Part shown: piece after piece, positions 1 through 9,134 of the stretch
Layout: the number at the start of each line of letters is the position of its first letter
Position numbering within the stretch: the first letter of the stretch is position 1
The notes under the pieces: generated by a model
What the model saw: the letters and a program-made list of their open reading frames with translations, nothing else
Database searches by the model: none
What the model was told of the DNA's origin: nothing
DNA from: VXNE01 sp965208745
GTDB lineage: Bacteria; Pseudomonadota; Gammaproteobacteria; Pseudomonadales; Azotimanducaceae
Direction: 5' to 3'
DNA length: 64,000 nucleotides
NCBI GenBank assembly: GCA_965208745.1
Contig: CBDBPN010000003.1
Coordinates: 372,001-436,000 of the forward strand
Translations under genes and position numbers: made by a program

Positions 1-1177
1 CGAGTACCGGCCGATCGAAGCGATAGCTCGCGATGAAGAGATTCATGCCCACCGGCGGCGTGAAGTACCCGATCTGCAGGTTCGCGAGGAAGATGACGCC
101 GAGGTGGATCGGGTGCAGGCCGTAGCCCACCGCGACCGGCAGCAGCAGCGGCGTCATGATGATGACGGCGGAGAACACGTCGAGGACGGCCCCGAGCACG
201 AGCAGCAACAGGTTCAGCAGGATCAGGAAGGTCAGCACGCTCGTCACGTGCGCCTGCATGAACTCGAAGAGCGCCTGGGGTGCGCCGGTGTCGATCAGGT
301 AGTTGGTGAACGCGAGCGCCACGCCGAGAATCAGGACGATGCTGCCGACCATCACCATGGACTCCCGCATGATCTTCGGAAGCTGGCGCAGGGACACTTC
401 CCGGTACAGGAGCACCTCCGCCACGATCACGTAAAGCGCGGTCATGGCCGCGGCCTCGGAGATGGCGAAGAAGCCGCTGTAGATTCCGCCGAGCACGAAC
501 ACCGGCAGCGGCAGTTCCCAGCGCGCCGCCACCAGGTGCCGCCACACGTCCGCGCGCCGGAACGGCGTCCGCTCGACGCCGCCGTGGCGCCACACCGTCC
601 ACGCCGAGAGCAGCACGATCATCAGCAGCGCCGGCGCGAGACCGCCCAGGAAAAGCTGCTGGATCGTGAACGGTTCGCCGATGTCCATCTGCTGGGCGAC
701 GATCCCGTACAGGATGAGCGGCACGGAGGGGACGATGAGGAGGCCGAGACTGCCCGATGTCGTCACGAGCCCCAGGCTGTAGCGCTCGGAGTACCCGCTG
801 TTGCGCAGCATCGGCAGCAGCAGCGCGCCGAGCGCCACGATGGTCACGCCCGATGCGCCGGTCAGCGCCGTGAACACCGCGCAGGCCACGAACCCGACGA
901 TCGCGAGTCCCGCCGGCATCCATCCGAAGAGCGCGCGCGTCAGGTCCATGAGCCGCCGCGAGGTGTTGGCCTCCGCCATCAGGTAGCCGGCGAAGGTGAA
1001 GAACGGCAGCGCCACGAGCAGCGGCGTGTCCGTGATGCGGTAGAGCTCGATCGCCGTGACCGCGAGGTCCACGTCGATCGCGTAGAACCCGAGCATGGCG
1101 GCCGCGAGCACGACCGCGAACAGCGGCGCGCCCAGCAGCGCCATGACCAGGATGCCGAGCGCGGCGACGAGGATCAT
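1..1177 (-). CDS. dctM: TRAP transporter large permease DctM (partial)
   Basis: Large membrane subunit of a tripartite ATP-independent periplasmic transporter, which imports a carboxylate-type substrate with the sodium gradient. About 392 residues are visible; the C-terminal end lies beyond the left edge (family length is about 425). The protein is almost entirely hydrophobic helices, with the DctM features ALTGASGVT and IVPSVPLILYG in the first half and TPPVGMNLF near the visible end. The ATG at 1177 overlaps the stop of dctQ in an ATGA, so the two are translationally coupled. Substrate cannot be told from sequence; the partner DctP and the TatT lipoprotein upstream complete the system. Confidence 0.95.
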   Translation of the reverse strand, partial: MILVAALGILVMALLGAPLFAVVLAAAMLGFYAIDVDLAVTAIELYRITDTPLLVALPFFTFAGYLMAEANTSRRLMDLTRALFGWMPAGLAIVGFVACAVFTALTGASGVTIVALGALLLPMLRNSGYSERYSLGLVTTSGSLGLLIVPSVPLILYGIVAQQMDIGEPFTIQQLFLGGLAPALLMIVLLSAWTVWRHGGVERTPFRRADVWRHLVAARWELPLPVFVLGGIYSGFFAISEAAAMTALYVIVAEVLLYREVSLRQLPKIMRESMVMVGSIVLILGVALAFTNYLIDTGAPQALFEFMQAHVTSVLTFLILLNLLLLVLGAVLDVFSAVIIMTPLLLPVAVGYGLHPIHLGVIFLANLQIGYFTPPVGMNLFIASYRFDRPVL

Positions 1178-1659
1178 GGCGGCGTTCCTGCCGTGGACCT
1201 GTCCAACTTCATGGCGCGCAAAAGGTAGCGCAGGCCCATCACCGCAGCCCCGGCCGGGATCACCAGCTCGCACACCCACGCGGGTACCGGGCCGAAACCG
1301 GGCGTGCCGTCCCGGTAGTCCCAGAGGACGAGCGTGACGGAGAACCAGGCCAGCCCGAAGCAGACCGCCGCGGTGAACGCGCCGGTCAGGCGGCCGACGC
1401 GGCGGGCGACGGCGGGCGAGAGGAAACGCGCGACCAGGTCGATGCGGATGTGCTGGTCGGACGCCGAGGCCACCATGCCCCCGACCATCGTCACCCACAG
1501 CAGCGCGACGCGCACCATGGGGTCGCCCCAGGTGAGGCCCGCGCCGAAGAAGTTGCGGGCGAGCACCTGGTAGACCGCGACGGCGATCATCGCGCCGAGC
1601 AGGCCGACGAGGAGCGCCGACTCCACCTGGCGCAGCGCGCCTGAGAGCCTATCGAGCAA
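1174..1659 (-). CDS. dctQ: TRAP transporter small permease DctQ
   Basis: Small membrane subunit of the TRAP transporter, 161 residues with four predicted hydrophobic helices, typical for DctQ. It pairs with DctM in the inner membrane. The central segment DQHIRIDLV is the conserved DctQ stretch after helix two. The start overlaps the last codons of dctP by 11 nt and the stop overlaps dctM by 4 nt, so the three genes form one tightly packed operon read leftward. Confidence 0.92.
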   Translation of the reverse strand: MLDRLSGALRQVESALLVGLLGAMIAVAVYQVLARNFFGAGLTWGDPMVRVALLWVTMVGGMVASASDQHIRIDLVARFLSPAVARRVGRLTGAFTAAVCFGLAWFSVTLVLWDYRDGTPGFGPVPAWVCELVIPAGAAVMGLRYLLRAMKLDRSTAGTPP

Positions 1660-2671
1660 GCTCGGCCCGGTAATCGGCCAGCAGGCCCACGAAACGCTCG
1701 TAGCGCTCCGGCGTCACGATACCGCTGGCGGCCCAGGCGCCCGACACCTCGTCCGCTCGCACCTGCCACTCCCGCGTCTCCGCAGTCGACGGCTGCAGGA
1801 ACGTGAGCCCCTGGCGCTGCATCACCTCGCGGACCGCGTCGTGGTCGCGCCGGTTGCCCGCGTCCGCCTCGCGCACCGCCGCACCGAGCACGCGCCGCAC
1901 GACCGCCTGATCCTGCGGCCGGAGACGCTCGAACGACCGCTTCGCCAGCACCATCGGCGCATAGATGTACATGAACGGCAGGTCGAGGACGTACCGGAGC
2001 TGACCGTGCCACTGCAGGGCCACCGCGCCGACGAGGGGCGCCGCGACCGTGTCGATGAGCCCCGTCTGCAGCCCCGCGAGCACGTCGGGGATGGTCAGGG
2101 GCACCGGCGTGATACCGAAGTCCTTGAGCGCCTTCGCAGCGGTCTCGTCGCCCTGGGGCGTCCAGACCCTGAGACGCCGGGCGTCGGCCAGCGAACGCGC
2201 CTCCCGCGTCGCCATGGCGTACGCCATGCCGACCTCGGCGAAGCCGGCGCAGACGAAGCCCGCCTCCTCGAGGCCCTCCATCAGTTCGGCGTCGAAGCGC
2301 GGCCGTACGTGGTCGACCTCCCCGAGGCTCCGGAACTGCATCGGCAGGTTGTAGATATGCAGGTCCGGGAAGATCCGATTGAACACCCCCGTCGTGACGA
2401 TGGCGCCCTGCAACTGCCCGACGCGCATCTTGCGCATCATGGCGCGGTCGTCGCCCATCACGCCGCCCGGATAGAGCTTCAGGTCGACCCGCCCCTCGGT
2501 CTGCGCCTCCACGTCGCGCGCGGCGTTGCGCAGGAGCTTCATCCAGACCGACCCGTCCGGCGACACGGTCGCGATCTTGAGGGTCGCCCCGAACGCCGCG
2601 GGCGCGCAGGCGAGCAGCACCGCCCCGGCGAGCAGAACGCCACGTAGTCCCCTGCCCCTAGAAGTACTCAT
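1649..2671 (-). CDS. dctP: TRAP transporter substrate-binding protein DctP
   Basis: Periplasmic solute-binding protein of the TRAP system, 340 residues, the usual size. The first 28 residues form a Sec signal peptide ending in APAAFGA. The mature start TLKIATVSPDGSVW and the segments ALKDFGITPVPL, GLQTGLIDT and LPFMYIYAP are typical of DctP_7-type binders. The conserved Arg that contacts the substrate carboxylate is probably in RRLRVWTP. The start overlaps the end of the TatT lipoprotein gene by 14 nt. The TatT partner points to the TatT-associated TRAP subclass, whose ligands are poorly known and may be hydrophobic acids. Confidence 0.94.
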   Translation of the reverse strand: MSTSRGRGLRGVLLAGAVLLACAPAAFGATLKIATVSPDGSVWMKLLRNAARDVEAQTEGRVDLKLYPGGVMGDDRAMMRKMRVGQLQGAIVTTGVFNRIFPDLHIYNLPMQFRSLGEVDHVRPRFDAELMEGLEEAGFVCAGFAEVGMAYAMATREARSLADARRLRVWTPQGDETAAKALKDFGITPVPLTIPDVLAGLQTGLIDTVAAPLVGAVALQWHGQLRYVLDLPFMYIYAPMVLAKRSFERLRPQDQAVVRRVLGAAVREADAGNRRDHDAVREVMQRQGLTFLQPSTAETREWQVRADEVSGAWAASGIVTPERYERFVGLLADYRAELAR

Positions 2672-3590
2672 CCGCCGACTCCAGCAATGCGCGCGCCTGC
2701 TCCTGCGCCACGAGGTTCGTGAGGGTCATGCCGCGCTGCCTGGGCTCCGCGGCAAGTGCCGTGCGGAGTTCCCGGTCGTGCAGTTCGCGGTCGAAGACCA
2801 GCCGGCCGTAGCGTTCCGCGAGCAGCACGCGGGCCATGAGGAAACGTCCTCCCGACAGCTCGATCGCCCGCTCGAAGTGTTGCCTGCCCAGCTCCGGCCG
2901 GCCGCCCAGGGCCGCCGGCACGAGCGTCTCGAAGACCCCGAGGTACATGCGCGGGCCGCCGTGTTCGTAGGCCTCGTCGAGTTCCGCGATGCGCGTCATG
3001 AGCGACTTGACGCGCCCGAGTTCCGCCACCGCGCCCCAGTCGTCGCTGTAGGCCTGGATCCAGCCCGCCCAGGCAGTGGCGAAAGCGTAGGCCACGGGAA
3101 CGTCCTCCCGCCGCAGTTCGGGCAAGCGCCCCTCGAGTGCCGCGACGCTGTCCGAGCGCACGGTGCAGGTCCAGGGGATCTCCTCACAGGCTGCCCTGGC
3201 GGCCAGCCCCAGGGCCTTGTCCGCGAACGCGCGCCCGCGTTCCGGGTCGTCCACGAACGCCGCCCCATAGGCCCCGTTGAGCGACGCGGCGGCCGCGAGC
3301 AGCGCCGGATTGTCGGGGTCCGACCGCAGGAGGGCATCGAGCATGATCAGGTACGCCGGCGCACCGTCGCGCACGACGGCGAGGTCCTCGCTGTCGAGGA
3401 TCGCGGAGGAGAGATCCTCCGCCAGCTCTTCCGTAACCGACGACACCAGGGAAGCGCAGCCACCGAGCAGGACGCACAGGGCGAGGCCGGCACTCGTACG
3501 CAGCCACGCCCGACCCGAATCCGGGCGAACGGACCAGTCGGTTCTCCGGGAGCGCCCCACGGTCGGCGCCTTCGGCTTTCGGGCGCGCAT
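2658..3590 (-). CDS. TRAP-associated TatT-like lipoprotein
   Basis: 310-residue lipoprotein of the TatT family, the T component that associates with DctP in some TRAP systems and is built of helical TPR-like hairpins. A long basic N-region is followed by a hydrophobic stretch and a lipobox LLGGC with Cys45 as the lipidated residue. The body is Ala/Leu-rich helical, with repeated pairs such as NPALLAAAASLNGAYGAAF. I use the ATG at 3590 because it precedes the signal sequence directly; the frame stays open far upstream only because of high GC. First gene of the operon; the divergent hydrolase starts 136 bp away. Confidence 0.85.
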   Translation of the reverse strand: MRARKPKAPTVGRSRRTDWSVRPDSGRAWLRTSAGLALCVLLGGCASLVSSVTEELAEDLSSAILDSEDLAVVRDGAPAYLIMLDALLRSDPDNPALLAAAASLNGAYGAAFVDDPERGRAFADKALGLAARAACEEIPWTCTVRSDSVAALEGRLPELRREDVPVAYAFATAWAGWIQAYSDDWGAVAELGRVKSLMTRIAELDEAYEHGGPRMYLGVFETLVPAALGGRPELGRQHFERAIELSGGRFLMARVLLAERYGRLVFDRELHDRELRTALAAEPRQRGMTLTNLVAQEQARALLESADEYF

Positions 3591-3689
3591 GCGGCGGCAT
3601 TTAACGGGCCGGGCCGACACAATGCAACCGGAAACCCGCCCGGGGGACGCGGTCGGTGAGGAGCGCTTTCCGGCAACTCCCGCTCCGAC

Positions 3690-3695
3690 TAAAAT
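3690..3695 (+). promoter_or_regulatory. Putative -10 box for the alpha/beta hydrolase
   Basis: TAAAAT, one mismatch from the sigma-70 -10 consensus, in an otherwise GC-rich divergent gap. It sits 30 bp before the hydrolase ATG at 3726. A convincing -35 is not visible; the position 17 bp upstream reads TTTCCG. Confidence 0.35.
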
Positions 3696-3725
3696 TGTGG
3701 GCTCGCCGCAACCTTCCCATGTCCC

Positions 3726-4604
3726 ATGCCGCGATTCGTCACCGCCAACGGTGCGATGCAGTTCGAACAGTACGGCGCACGCGCCGACGCCCCCGTGCTC
3801 CTGATGCACGACATCGGGCTGCAACTGGTGCAGTGGCCGTCGTCGCTGGTGGACGGTCTCGTCGCCGCGGGCTTTCGCGTGATCGCCTATGACGCGCGCG
3901 ACACGGGGCTGTCCTTCGGCCTTGCCGAGGAGCCCGTGGATCTCGCCGACGTCATCGCGAACGGCGGCGGCATCGAGCCCGCCTACACCCTGGGTGACAT
4001 GGCCGAGGACGCCTGCCGGCTCCTCGATCATCTCGGGCAGGCCGGCGCCCACCTGGTCGGCTTCTCCCTCGGCGGAATGGTGGCCCAGCGGCTGGCGATC
4101 GACCATCCGGAACGCGTGTTCAGCTGGACGTCGATCGGGTCCACCGCTGGGGCGTTCCCCTTGCCGAAGCCCAGAGACGGCCTCCTTCCGGCATACGCCG
4201 AGCCAAGCAGGAGCGAGCAGGAAGCGGTCGGGCGCAGCATGGCGTGGGCCCAGCGCCTCGGCGGACCGCATCACGACTCCGCACGCGTCGGCATCGGTCG
4301 TTTGGCTCGCGCCGCGCATGCACGCGCCCACCGTCCCGACGGCGCCGTGCGGCAACTGATCGCCGCGGCAACGGAGCGGGACCGGAGCGCGGGGCTGCGC
4401 AAGCTGCGCATGCCGGCGCTCGTCCTGCACGGCGATGCCGACCCGGTCCTTCCCGTGTCGGCGGCGCGCCAGATCGCGACCGCCGTGCCCAAGGCGCGCC
4501 TCGAGATCGTGGAGAGCATGGGCCACGACCTGCCGGAGCCGCTGATACCCGCCCTCGTGGCGCACATCGCCACGCTCCTCGAGGACTGCGACACGCCGCG
4601 CTGA
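3726..4604 (+). CDS. Alpha/beta hydrolase
   Basis: 292-residue cytoplasmic alpha/beta-hydrolase-fold enzyme. The nucleophile elbow is GFSLGG with Ser114, the acid is in HGDADP (Asp239) and the base is His267 in MGHD, so the triad is complete. The oxyanion region is DIGLQLVQW, similar to aclacinomycin-methylesterase-like or tropinesterase-like esterases. No signal peptide. Transcribed divergently from the TRAP operon, with which it shares no obvious pathway. The precise substrate (ester or lactone) cannot be inferred. Confidence 0.88.
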   Translation: MPRFVTANGAMQFEQYGARADAPVLLMHDIGLQLVQWPSSLVDGLVAAGFRVIAYDARDTGLSFGLAEEPVDLADVIANGGGIEPAYTLGDMAEDACRLLDHLGQAGAHLVGFSLGGMVAQRLAIDHPERVFSWTSIGSTAGAFPLPKPRDGLLPAYAEPSRSEQEAVGRSMAWAQRLGGPHHDSARVGIGRLARAAHARAHRPDGAVRQLIAAATERDRSAGLRKLRMPALVLHGDADPVLPVSAARQIATAVPKARLEIVESMGHDLPEPLIPALVAHIATLLEDCDTPR

Positions 4605-4634
4605 CGCCCGGCCTTGCCGGAGGCCGCGCGAAGA

Positions 4635-4976
4635 TCAGAACAGCCAGGTCTCCACGTTCTCGACGGGCTGGCCCCGGTCGAGCTGCCGCAAGCCCTTGAC
4701 GCAACGAACAATCCACCAGATGAACGCCGCCAGCAGGACGAGTACCCCTATACCCACCAACAGCAGCGCGACCCCGGTCACCGCGTAGAGCACGGCAAGC
4801 CAGAAGGTGCGTATCTGGTAGCGGAAGTGCGTCAAGAGCCAGTCGACGCTGTCCCCCCGGGCCACGTAGGCCAAGACGACTCCGACTACCGCGGTCACCC
4901 CGACGACGAGGCCGACGAGGTAGAGGACGTAGATGAGCTGCGCCTGCCTGGCGTCCTGCAGGGGAACGTCCGTCAC
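4635..4976 (-). CDS. Small DUF4870-like membrane protein
   Basis: 113-residue inner-membrane protein with three hydrophobic helices (about residues 13-36, 48-70 and 70-90), with the polar stretch THFRYQIRTFW between the first and second. This layout matches the DUF4870/COG3671 small membrane protein family. The start is a GTG at 4976 with GGAG six bases upstream; longer in-frame starts would run back into the end of the LLM gene. The gap to that gene is 25 bp, so they are probably co-transcribed. Role unknown. Confidence 0.78.
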   Translation of the reverse strand: MTDVPLQDARQAQLIYVLYLVGLVVGVTAVVGVVLAYVARGDSVDWLLTHFRYQIRTFWLAVLYAVTGVALLLVGIGVLVLLAAFIWWIVRCVKGLRQLDRGQPVENVETWLF

Positions 4977-5001
4977 CGCCGGCTCCGCCGGGACACGAAG
5001 C

Positions 5002-6054
5002 CTATGCCTCCGCGAGTCCGCGCACGAGGTCCATCGTCCTGCCCAGCGTCTCGAGCTGCCCAGCCAGGCCATCGCCCGCCGGCTGGACGCGAAGGGTCGT
5101 GACCCCCGCATCGCGATAGGCCGCGATGCGCGCACGGACAGCGGCCTCGTCCCCCAGCAGGTTCGCCTCGGCGACCATCCGGTCCGGCACGCGCGCCGCC
5201 GCTTCGTCGCGCCGTCCGGCCACCCACAAGCGCTGGACCTCGGCGGCGTCCTCCTCCCAGCCGCCGCGCTTGTAGGCGTCGTTGTAGAAGTTCGTCGTGG
5301 GCGAGCCCATCGCGCCGAGCGTGAACGCCATGCCGGGTTTCAGCGGCGCCACGAGGGCATCGAGGTCGTCCCCGAACGCCACGGTGCCGCCGGCCTGCAG
5401 GTCGATGTCGTCGAGGGTGCGGCCCGCCGACTCCGCGCCGCGCGCCAGGAACTCGAAGTGCGCCGCCGCGCCCTCGGGCGTGAAGGACGTCCCGAGCCAG
5501 CCGTCCGCCTCCGCGCCCGTGTACTCGAGCGCGCGGGGACCGAGCGTCGCGAGGTAGATCGGGATGTTGGAGTTGCCGGGCTGCGCCAGCCGGAGCGCCT
5601 TGCCCTCCCCGCCCGGCAAGGGCAGCCGATGGTGCTTGCCCTCGTAGGCGAGCTTCTCCCCCGCGAACGCGAGTCGCACGATGTCGATGGTCTCGCGCAT
5701 GCGGGTCAGCGGCGCCCGAAAGCGCGTGCCCTGCAGGCCCTCGACGACCTGGGGTCCGCTGGCGCCGAGACCGAGCAGGAACCGGTCCCCGCTGATCGCC
5801 GCCATCGTCAGGGCCGTCATCGCCGTCATGGAGGGCGTGCGGGCGCTGATCTGCATGATGCCCGTGCCGAGCCGGATGCGTTGCGTGCGCGCGGCCAGGA
5901 AAGCGAGCGGCGCGATCGCGTCCTGCCCCCAGGCCTCGGCGGTCCACACCGTGTCGACGCCCAGTTTCTCCGCCTCCACCACGTATTCGACCTGGCGCTC
6001 GAAATCGCGCTGCCGGCCCGACGCGGCGCCCCCAACGGCGATGCTTACCTTCAT
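5002..6054 (-). CDS. LLM-class F420/FMN-dependent oxidoreductase
   Basis: 350-residue luciferase-like monooxygenase-fold enzyme (TIM barrel). Diagnostic stretches are RIRLGTGIMQI near residue 60, DRFLLGLGASGPQVVEG near 90, and a C-terminal region with a short helical cap. The pattern is of the F420-dependent branch (methylene-H4MPT-reductase-like) rather than bacterial luciferase proper, but FMN cannot be excluded. Start ATG at 6054 has the classic MKVSIAVGG beginning. One of three LLM genes in the window (others at 35338 and 44616); they are not close paralogs by eye. Confidence 0.9.
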   Translation of the reverse strand: MKVSIAVGGAASGRQRDFERQVEYVVEAEKLGVDTVWTAEAWGQDAIAPLAFLAARTQRIRLGTGIMQISARTPSMTAMTALTMAAISGDRFLLGLGASGPQVVEGLQGTRFRAPLTRMRETIDIVRLAFAGEKLAYEGKHHRLPLPGGEGKALRLAQPGNSNIPIYLATLGPRALEYTGAEADGWLGTSFTPEGAAAHFEFLARGAESAGRTLDDIDLQAGGTVAFGDDLDALVAPLKPGMAFTLGAMGSPTTNFYNDAYKRGGWEEDAAEVQRLWVAGRRDEAAARVPDRMVAEANLLGDEAAVRARIAAYRDAGVTTLRVQPAGDGLAGQLETLGRTMDLVRGLAEA

Positions 6055-6170
6055 GTGTCCTCCTGCCGCTTCTGGCGAGTATAGCGTCCGCCGTATCCCT
6101 GTTTGACCGGTTGCGCGGGGTGGTGCTAGCGTCCCTTACCCGTTTGATGCCTAGACGGGATTCCAACGCG

Positions 6171-7394
6171 ATGTTCCTGAAACTCCTCGACCGACACATC
6201 CGGCACGGCACGCTGACGGTGGTCGAGCCCGGCGGCCGCCGGCACAGCTTCGGCGCGGGCGAGCCGTCGGCGACGTGGGCGCTCCGGAAGCCGGGGGCTG
6301 CGCGACGCATCCTCCTCAATCCCGGGGCCAACCTAGGCGAGACGTACATGGACGAGGAGTGGGACGTCGAGGGAGGTGCGCTCGGGGACCTCCTCACCGT
6401 CCTGCGCGTCAACATGGAGCGCAACCTGCCGGGCCGCTCCGTCACGGCGCTCCTCGGCCCGCTTGCGACGCTCGTGACCTCATGGAACACGGTACGCGCC
6501 AGCCTCTCCAACGTCAGCCACCACTACGACCTGGACGAGGCGCTCTTCCGGTCGTTCCTGGATCGGGACATGCACTACTCGTGCGCCTACTTCCGGGAGG
6601 CGGACCTCTCCCTGGAGGCGGCCCAGGCCGCGAAGTGCGACCACATCCGGCGCAAGCTCAACCTGACTCCGGGACAGCGCGTGCTCGACATCGGCTGCGG
6701 CTGGGGCAGTCTCGCCATGCACCTCGCGGAACGATCCGGCGTCGAAGTCGTGGGACTCACCCTCTCGAACGAGCAGCTCCGGGCGGCACGCGTGGAAGCC
6801 GAGCGGCGCGGCCTCGCGGACCGGGTCGAGTTCCGGCTGGAGGACTACAGACAGCACCGCGCGGAGTACGACGCCGTCGTGTCCGTCGGCATGTTCGAGC
6901 ACGTCGGCCGACGCAACTTCGCGCGCTATTTCGAGAAGGTGCTCGAGTTCCTCGCGCCGCACGGCACGGCGCTGTTGCACACGATTGGGCAGTCCAGTCC
7001 GCCGTCGCCGACCAATCCGTGGATCCGCAAGTACATCTTTCCGGGCGGTTACATCCCGTCGGCCTCGGAGATCCTGCAGGCGGTCGAGCCGTCCGGCCTC
7101 ATCCTGTCGGACCTCGAGGTGTGGCGGCGCCACTACGCCCTGACGCTCCGGGAGTGGAACCGGCGGTTCCAGGGCGTCCGGGACGAATTCGTCGCCGCCA
7201 AGGGCGAGCGCTTCTGCCGCATGTGGGAGTTCTACCTGCTTGCGTGCGCCACGGCGTTCGAAGTCGCCGACCTCGTGGTGTTCCAGTTGCAGCTCGCCCG
7301 CGCGAACGACACGGTGCCGTTGACCAGGGATTACCTCTACGGGCCCGCGGAGCCCGCCGGCGAAGCCCGACAGCCCCGCTTCGCCGCCCGGTAG
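6171..7394 (+). CDS. cfa: Cyclopropane-fatty-acyl-phospholipid synthase
   Basis: SAM-dependent enzyme that adds a methylene bridge to unsaturated acyl chains of membrane phospholipids; 407 residues, normal length. The SAM site is VLDIGCGWGS (171-180), the conserved YSCAYF lies at 136-141, and the active-site Glu is in MFEHVGRRN. The N-terminal 120 residues match the CFA lipid-binding domain. I chose the ATG at 6171 because homologs begin close to MFLKLLDRHI; in-frame ATGs at 6111 and 6147 are possible. A weak promoter (TTGACC at 6103-6108, TAGCGT at 6127-6132) would favour the 6147 or 6171 start. Confidence 0.93.
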   Translation: MFLKLLDRHIRHGTLTVVEPGGRRHSFGAGEPSATWALRKPGAARRILLNPGANLGETYMDEEWDVEGGALGDLLTVLRVNMERNLPGRSVTALLGPLATLVTSWNTVRASLSNVSHHYDLDEALFRSFLDRDMHYSCAYFREADLSLEAAQAAKCDHIRRKLNLTPGQRVLDIGCGWGSLAMHLAERSGVEVVGLTLSNEQLRAARVEAERRGLADRVEFRLEDYRQHRAEYDAVVSVGMFEHVGRRNFARYFEKVLEFLAPHGTALLHTIGQSSPPSPTNPWIRKYIFPGGYIPSASEILQAVEPSGLILSDLEVWRRHYALTLREWNRRFQGVRDEFVAAKGERFCRMWEFYLLACATAFEVADLVVFQLQLARANDTVPLTRDYLYGPAEPAGEARQPRFAAR

Positions 7395-7674
7395 CGCCCC
7401 GTGGCCGGCCCGCCGCACCGTGCCGGGCCGAGACGGTAGGGGCGGCCCGGGGTGGTTCGTGCACGATGCCGGGACGCGACAAGCCGGATCCAGGCGATAG
7501 GTGAACTCGAAACGGGACGGGACAAGCCCTCCGCCGAAGGGTAGTTTTCGGAGGTTGCAGGACATCGCTGTACGTCCTTTAACCTTTTGATAAGCTGGAA
7601 CTTTTTGGCGTTTCTGGCATCACCGGGGCACACTGCTTCTCAACACCCCTTTGTAACCGAACAGGGAATGGGAA
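7395..7674. other. Non-coding junction before the integrase
   Basis: 280 bp between cfa and the integrase. GC falls and the stretch around 7560-7660 is AT-richer than its surroundings. It holds a short inverted repeat (AGGAC at 7558, GTCCT 10 bases later), which may be an integrase binding or att element. I looked for a tRNA 3' end, the usual P4-integrase target, and found none. Confidence 0.4.
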
Positions 7675-8841
7675 GTGAACAATCGACCCCTCATGCTGTC
7701 CGCCACCTTCGTGCGGAACGCCAACAAGCCCGGACGCTATGGCGACGGCCGCGGTGGGCTCGGCCTCGGCCTGCTCGTCAGGCCCGCGCTGCGCGGCGGC
7801 GTCAACAAGTCCTGGACGCAGAGTGTACGCATCGACGGCCGGCCCACCAGCCTCGGCCTCGGCCGCTACCCCGTCGTCACCCTCGCCATGGCCCGCGAGC
7901 GGGCCCTGGAGAACGCCCGGGCCATCGCTCAGGGCAACGATCCCCGCCGCTCGGGCAAGTACGTGCCGACCTTCGCCGAGGCGCTGGAGACCGTGATCGG
8001 GATCCACGGTCCCCACTGGAAGGACCGCAAGGGTTCCGAACGCCAGTGGCGCACGAGCCTCGCCACTTACGCGCTACCACGCCTCGGCGCCAAGACCGTC
8101 GATGCCGTGACCAGCGCCGACGTCATGGCCGTGCTGCTGCCCATCTGGTCCACCAAGCGCGTGACCGCCAGTCGCGTGCGGCAGCGCATCGGCGCGGTGA
8201 TGAAGTGGGCTGTCGCGCAGGGGCTGCGCGCCGATAACCCGGCCGGCGACGCGATCTCTGCGGCGCTACCGAGAACCGCTGTCGTGCAACGGCACCAGCG
8301 GGCGCTGCCGCACGCCGAGGTCCGCGCTGCGCTCGCGCGGGTGCGCGACTGCAACGCCGCCCGCGGCATCCGCCTGGCGTTCGAGTTCCTGGTGCTGACC
8401 GCCACCCGCTCTGGGGAGGTGCGCAACGCGCGCTGGGAGGAGATCGACCGTGACGCCGCGGTGTGGACGATTCCGGCCGAGCGCATGAAGAACGGCCGCG
8501 AGCACCGCGTGCCGCTGTCGGACCGGGCCCTCGAGGTGCTCGACGCGGCCGCCGACCTGGCGGCAACGGACGGCTGGGTGTTCCCGTCGCCGCGCGATCG
8601 CGTGATACCCCAGAAGTACCTGTCGGAGCTCATGCACGCGCTGCGTATTGACGCCGTCCCGCACGGCTTCCGCTCGAGCTTCCGTGACTGGGCGGCGGAG
8701 TGCACGGACGCGCCGCGCGAAGTCTGCGAACTCGCCCTGGCGCACGTCAACGGCGATCGCGTGGAAGCGGCCTACCGGCGCAGCGACCTGTTCGACAGGC
8801 GGCGCGCGCTGATGGCGGACTGGGCCGCCTACGTCGCCTGA
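7675..8841 (+). CDS. P4-type tyrosine integrase
   Basis: 388-residue site-specific recombinase that marks the left end of the accessory island. The N-terminal part (1-90) is the DUF4102-like arm-binding domain, 98-200 the core-binding domain, and the C-terminal half the catalytic domain with Arg245 (TATRSGEV), His330/Arg333 (PHGFRSSF), His357 (LALAH) and nucleophile Tyr367 (AAYRRSDLF). All catalytic residues are present and the frame is intact, so it may still be active. The start is a GTG at 7675, reading MNNRPLMLSA. It reads into the island, as in most P4-type islands. Confidence 0.95.
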   Translation: MNNRPLMLSATFVRNANKPGRYGDGRGGLGLGLLVRPALRGGVNKSWTQSVRIDGRPTSLGLGRYPVVTLAMARERALENARAIAQGNDPRRSGKYVPTFAEALETVIGIHGPHWKDRKGSERQWRTSLATYALPRLGAKTVDAVTSADVMAVLLPIWSTKRVTASRVRQRIGAVMKWAVAQGLRADNPAGDAISAALPRTAVVQRHQRALPHAEVRAALARVRDCNAARGIRLAFEFLVLTATRSGEVRNARWEEIDRDAAVWTIPAERMKNGREHRVPLSDRALEVLDAAADLAATDGWVFPSPRDRVIPQKYLSELMHALRIDAVPHGFRSSFRDWAAECTDAPREVCELALAHVNGDRVEAAYRRSDLFDRRRALMADWAAYVA

Positions 8842-8879
8842 AAGGAGCTGGCGTCGCCGGGTAGCCGGCCATCGCCGCT

Positions 8880-8939
8880 GCGGAGAGTGCCCTGGTCCAC
8901 CAGTTGCCGCCACGAGTCTGGTTTCAGGGCACTCTCCGC
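8880..8939. repeat. 15-bp perfect inverted repeat after the integrase
   Basis: GCGGAGAGTGCCCTG at 8880-8894 is matched exactly by its reverse complement at 8925-8939, with a 30-base spacer. It starts 39 bp after the integrase stop. There is no T-tract, so it is not a standard terminator; it could be an integrase-related site, a cruciform or part of a small mobile repeat. Confidence 0.6.
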
Positions 8940-8954
8940 GCCGTTCGGCCCGGT

Positions 8955-9010
8955 GATCGCGCCAGATCCGGGAGATTTCGGGCCGGATTCGGCCTCGACG
9001 ACGAGTGCAC
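8955..9010 (+). repeat. Dispersed repeat, copy A
   Basis: 56-bp segment that recurs at 12320-12375. An ungapped comparison by eye gives 44 of 56 identical bases, including the exact block GCCGGATTCGGCC. The two copies are in the same orientation and bracket the genes at 9135-11950. Confidence 0.55.
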
Positions 9011-9134
9011 TGCACCCGCGTCCGCTACGGAAGCCCCCGCGGCGGCGGTCGGATGGCCACGCACGCTGACTCTCTTGGCGCCACACTGTACGACATGTTC
9101 ATCCCGCCAGACTCGCAGAGAGCGCTTGGGCGGC

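Noticed and set aside
104..1228. Long plus-strand open frame rich in His, Gln, Arg and Asp
   Set aside because: It is the antisense of dctM; composition is typical of reverse-strand GC-rich shadows.
2658..4565. A 635-residue minus-strand protein
   Set aside because: Only the last 310 residues are protein-like (TatT lipoprotein). The upstream part is the shadow of the alpha/beta hydrolase on the other strand.
7395..7674. tRNA as integration target
   Set aside because: No cloverleaf or CCA-type 3' end could be built from this stretch.
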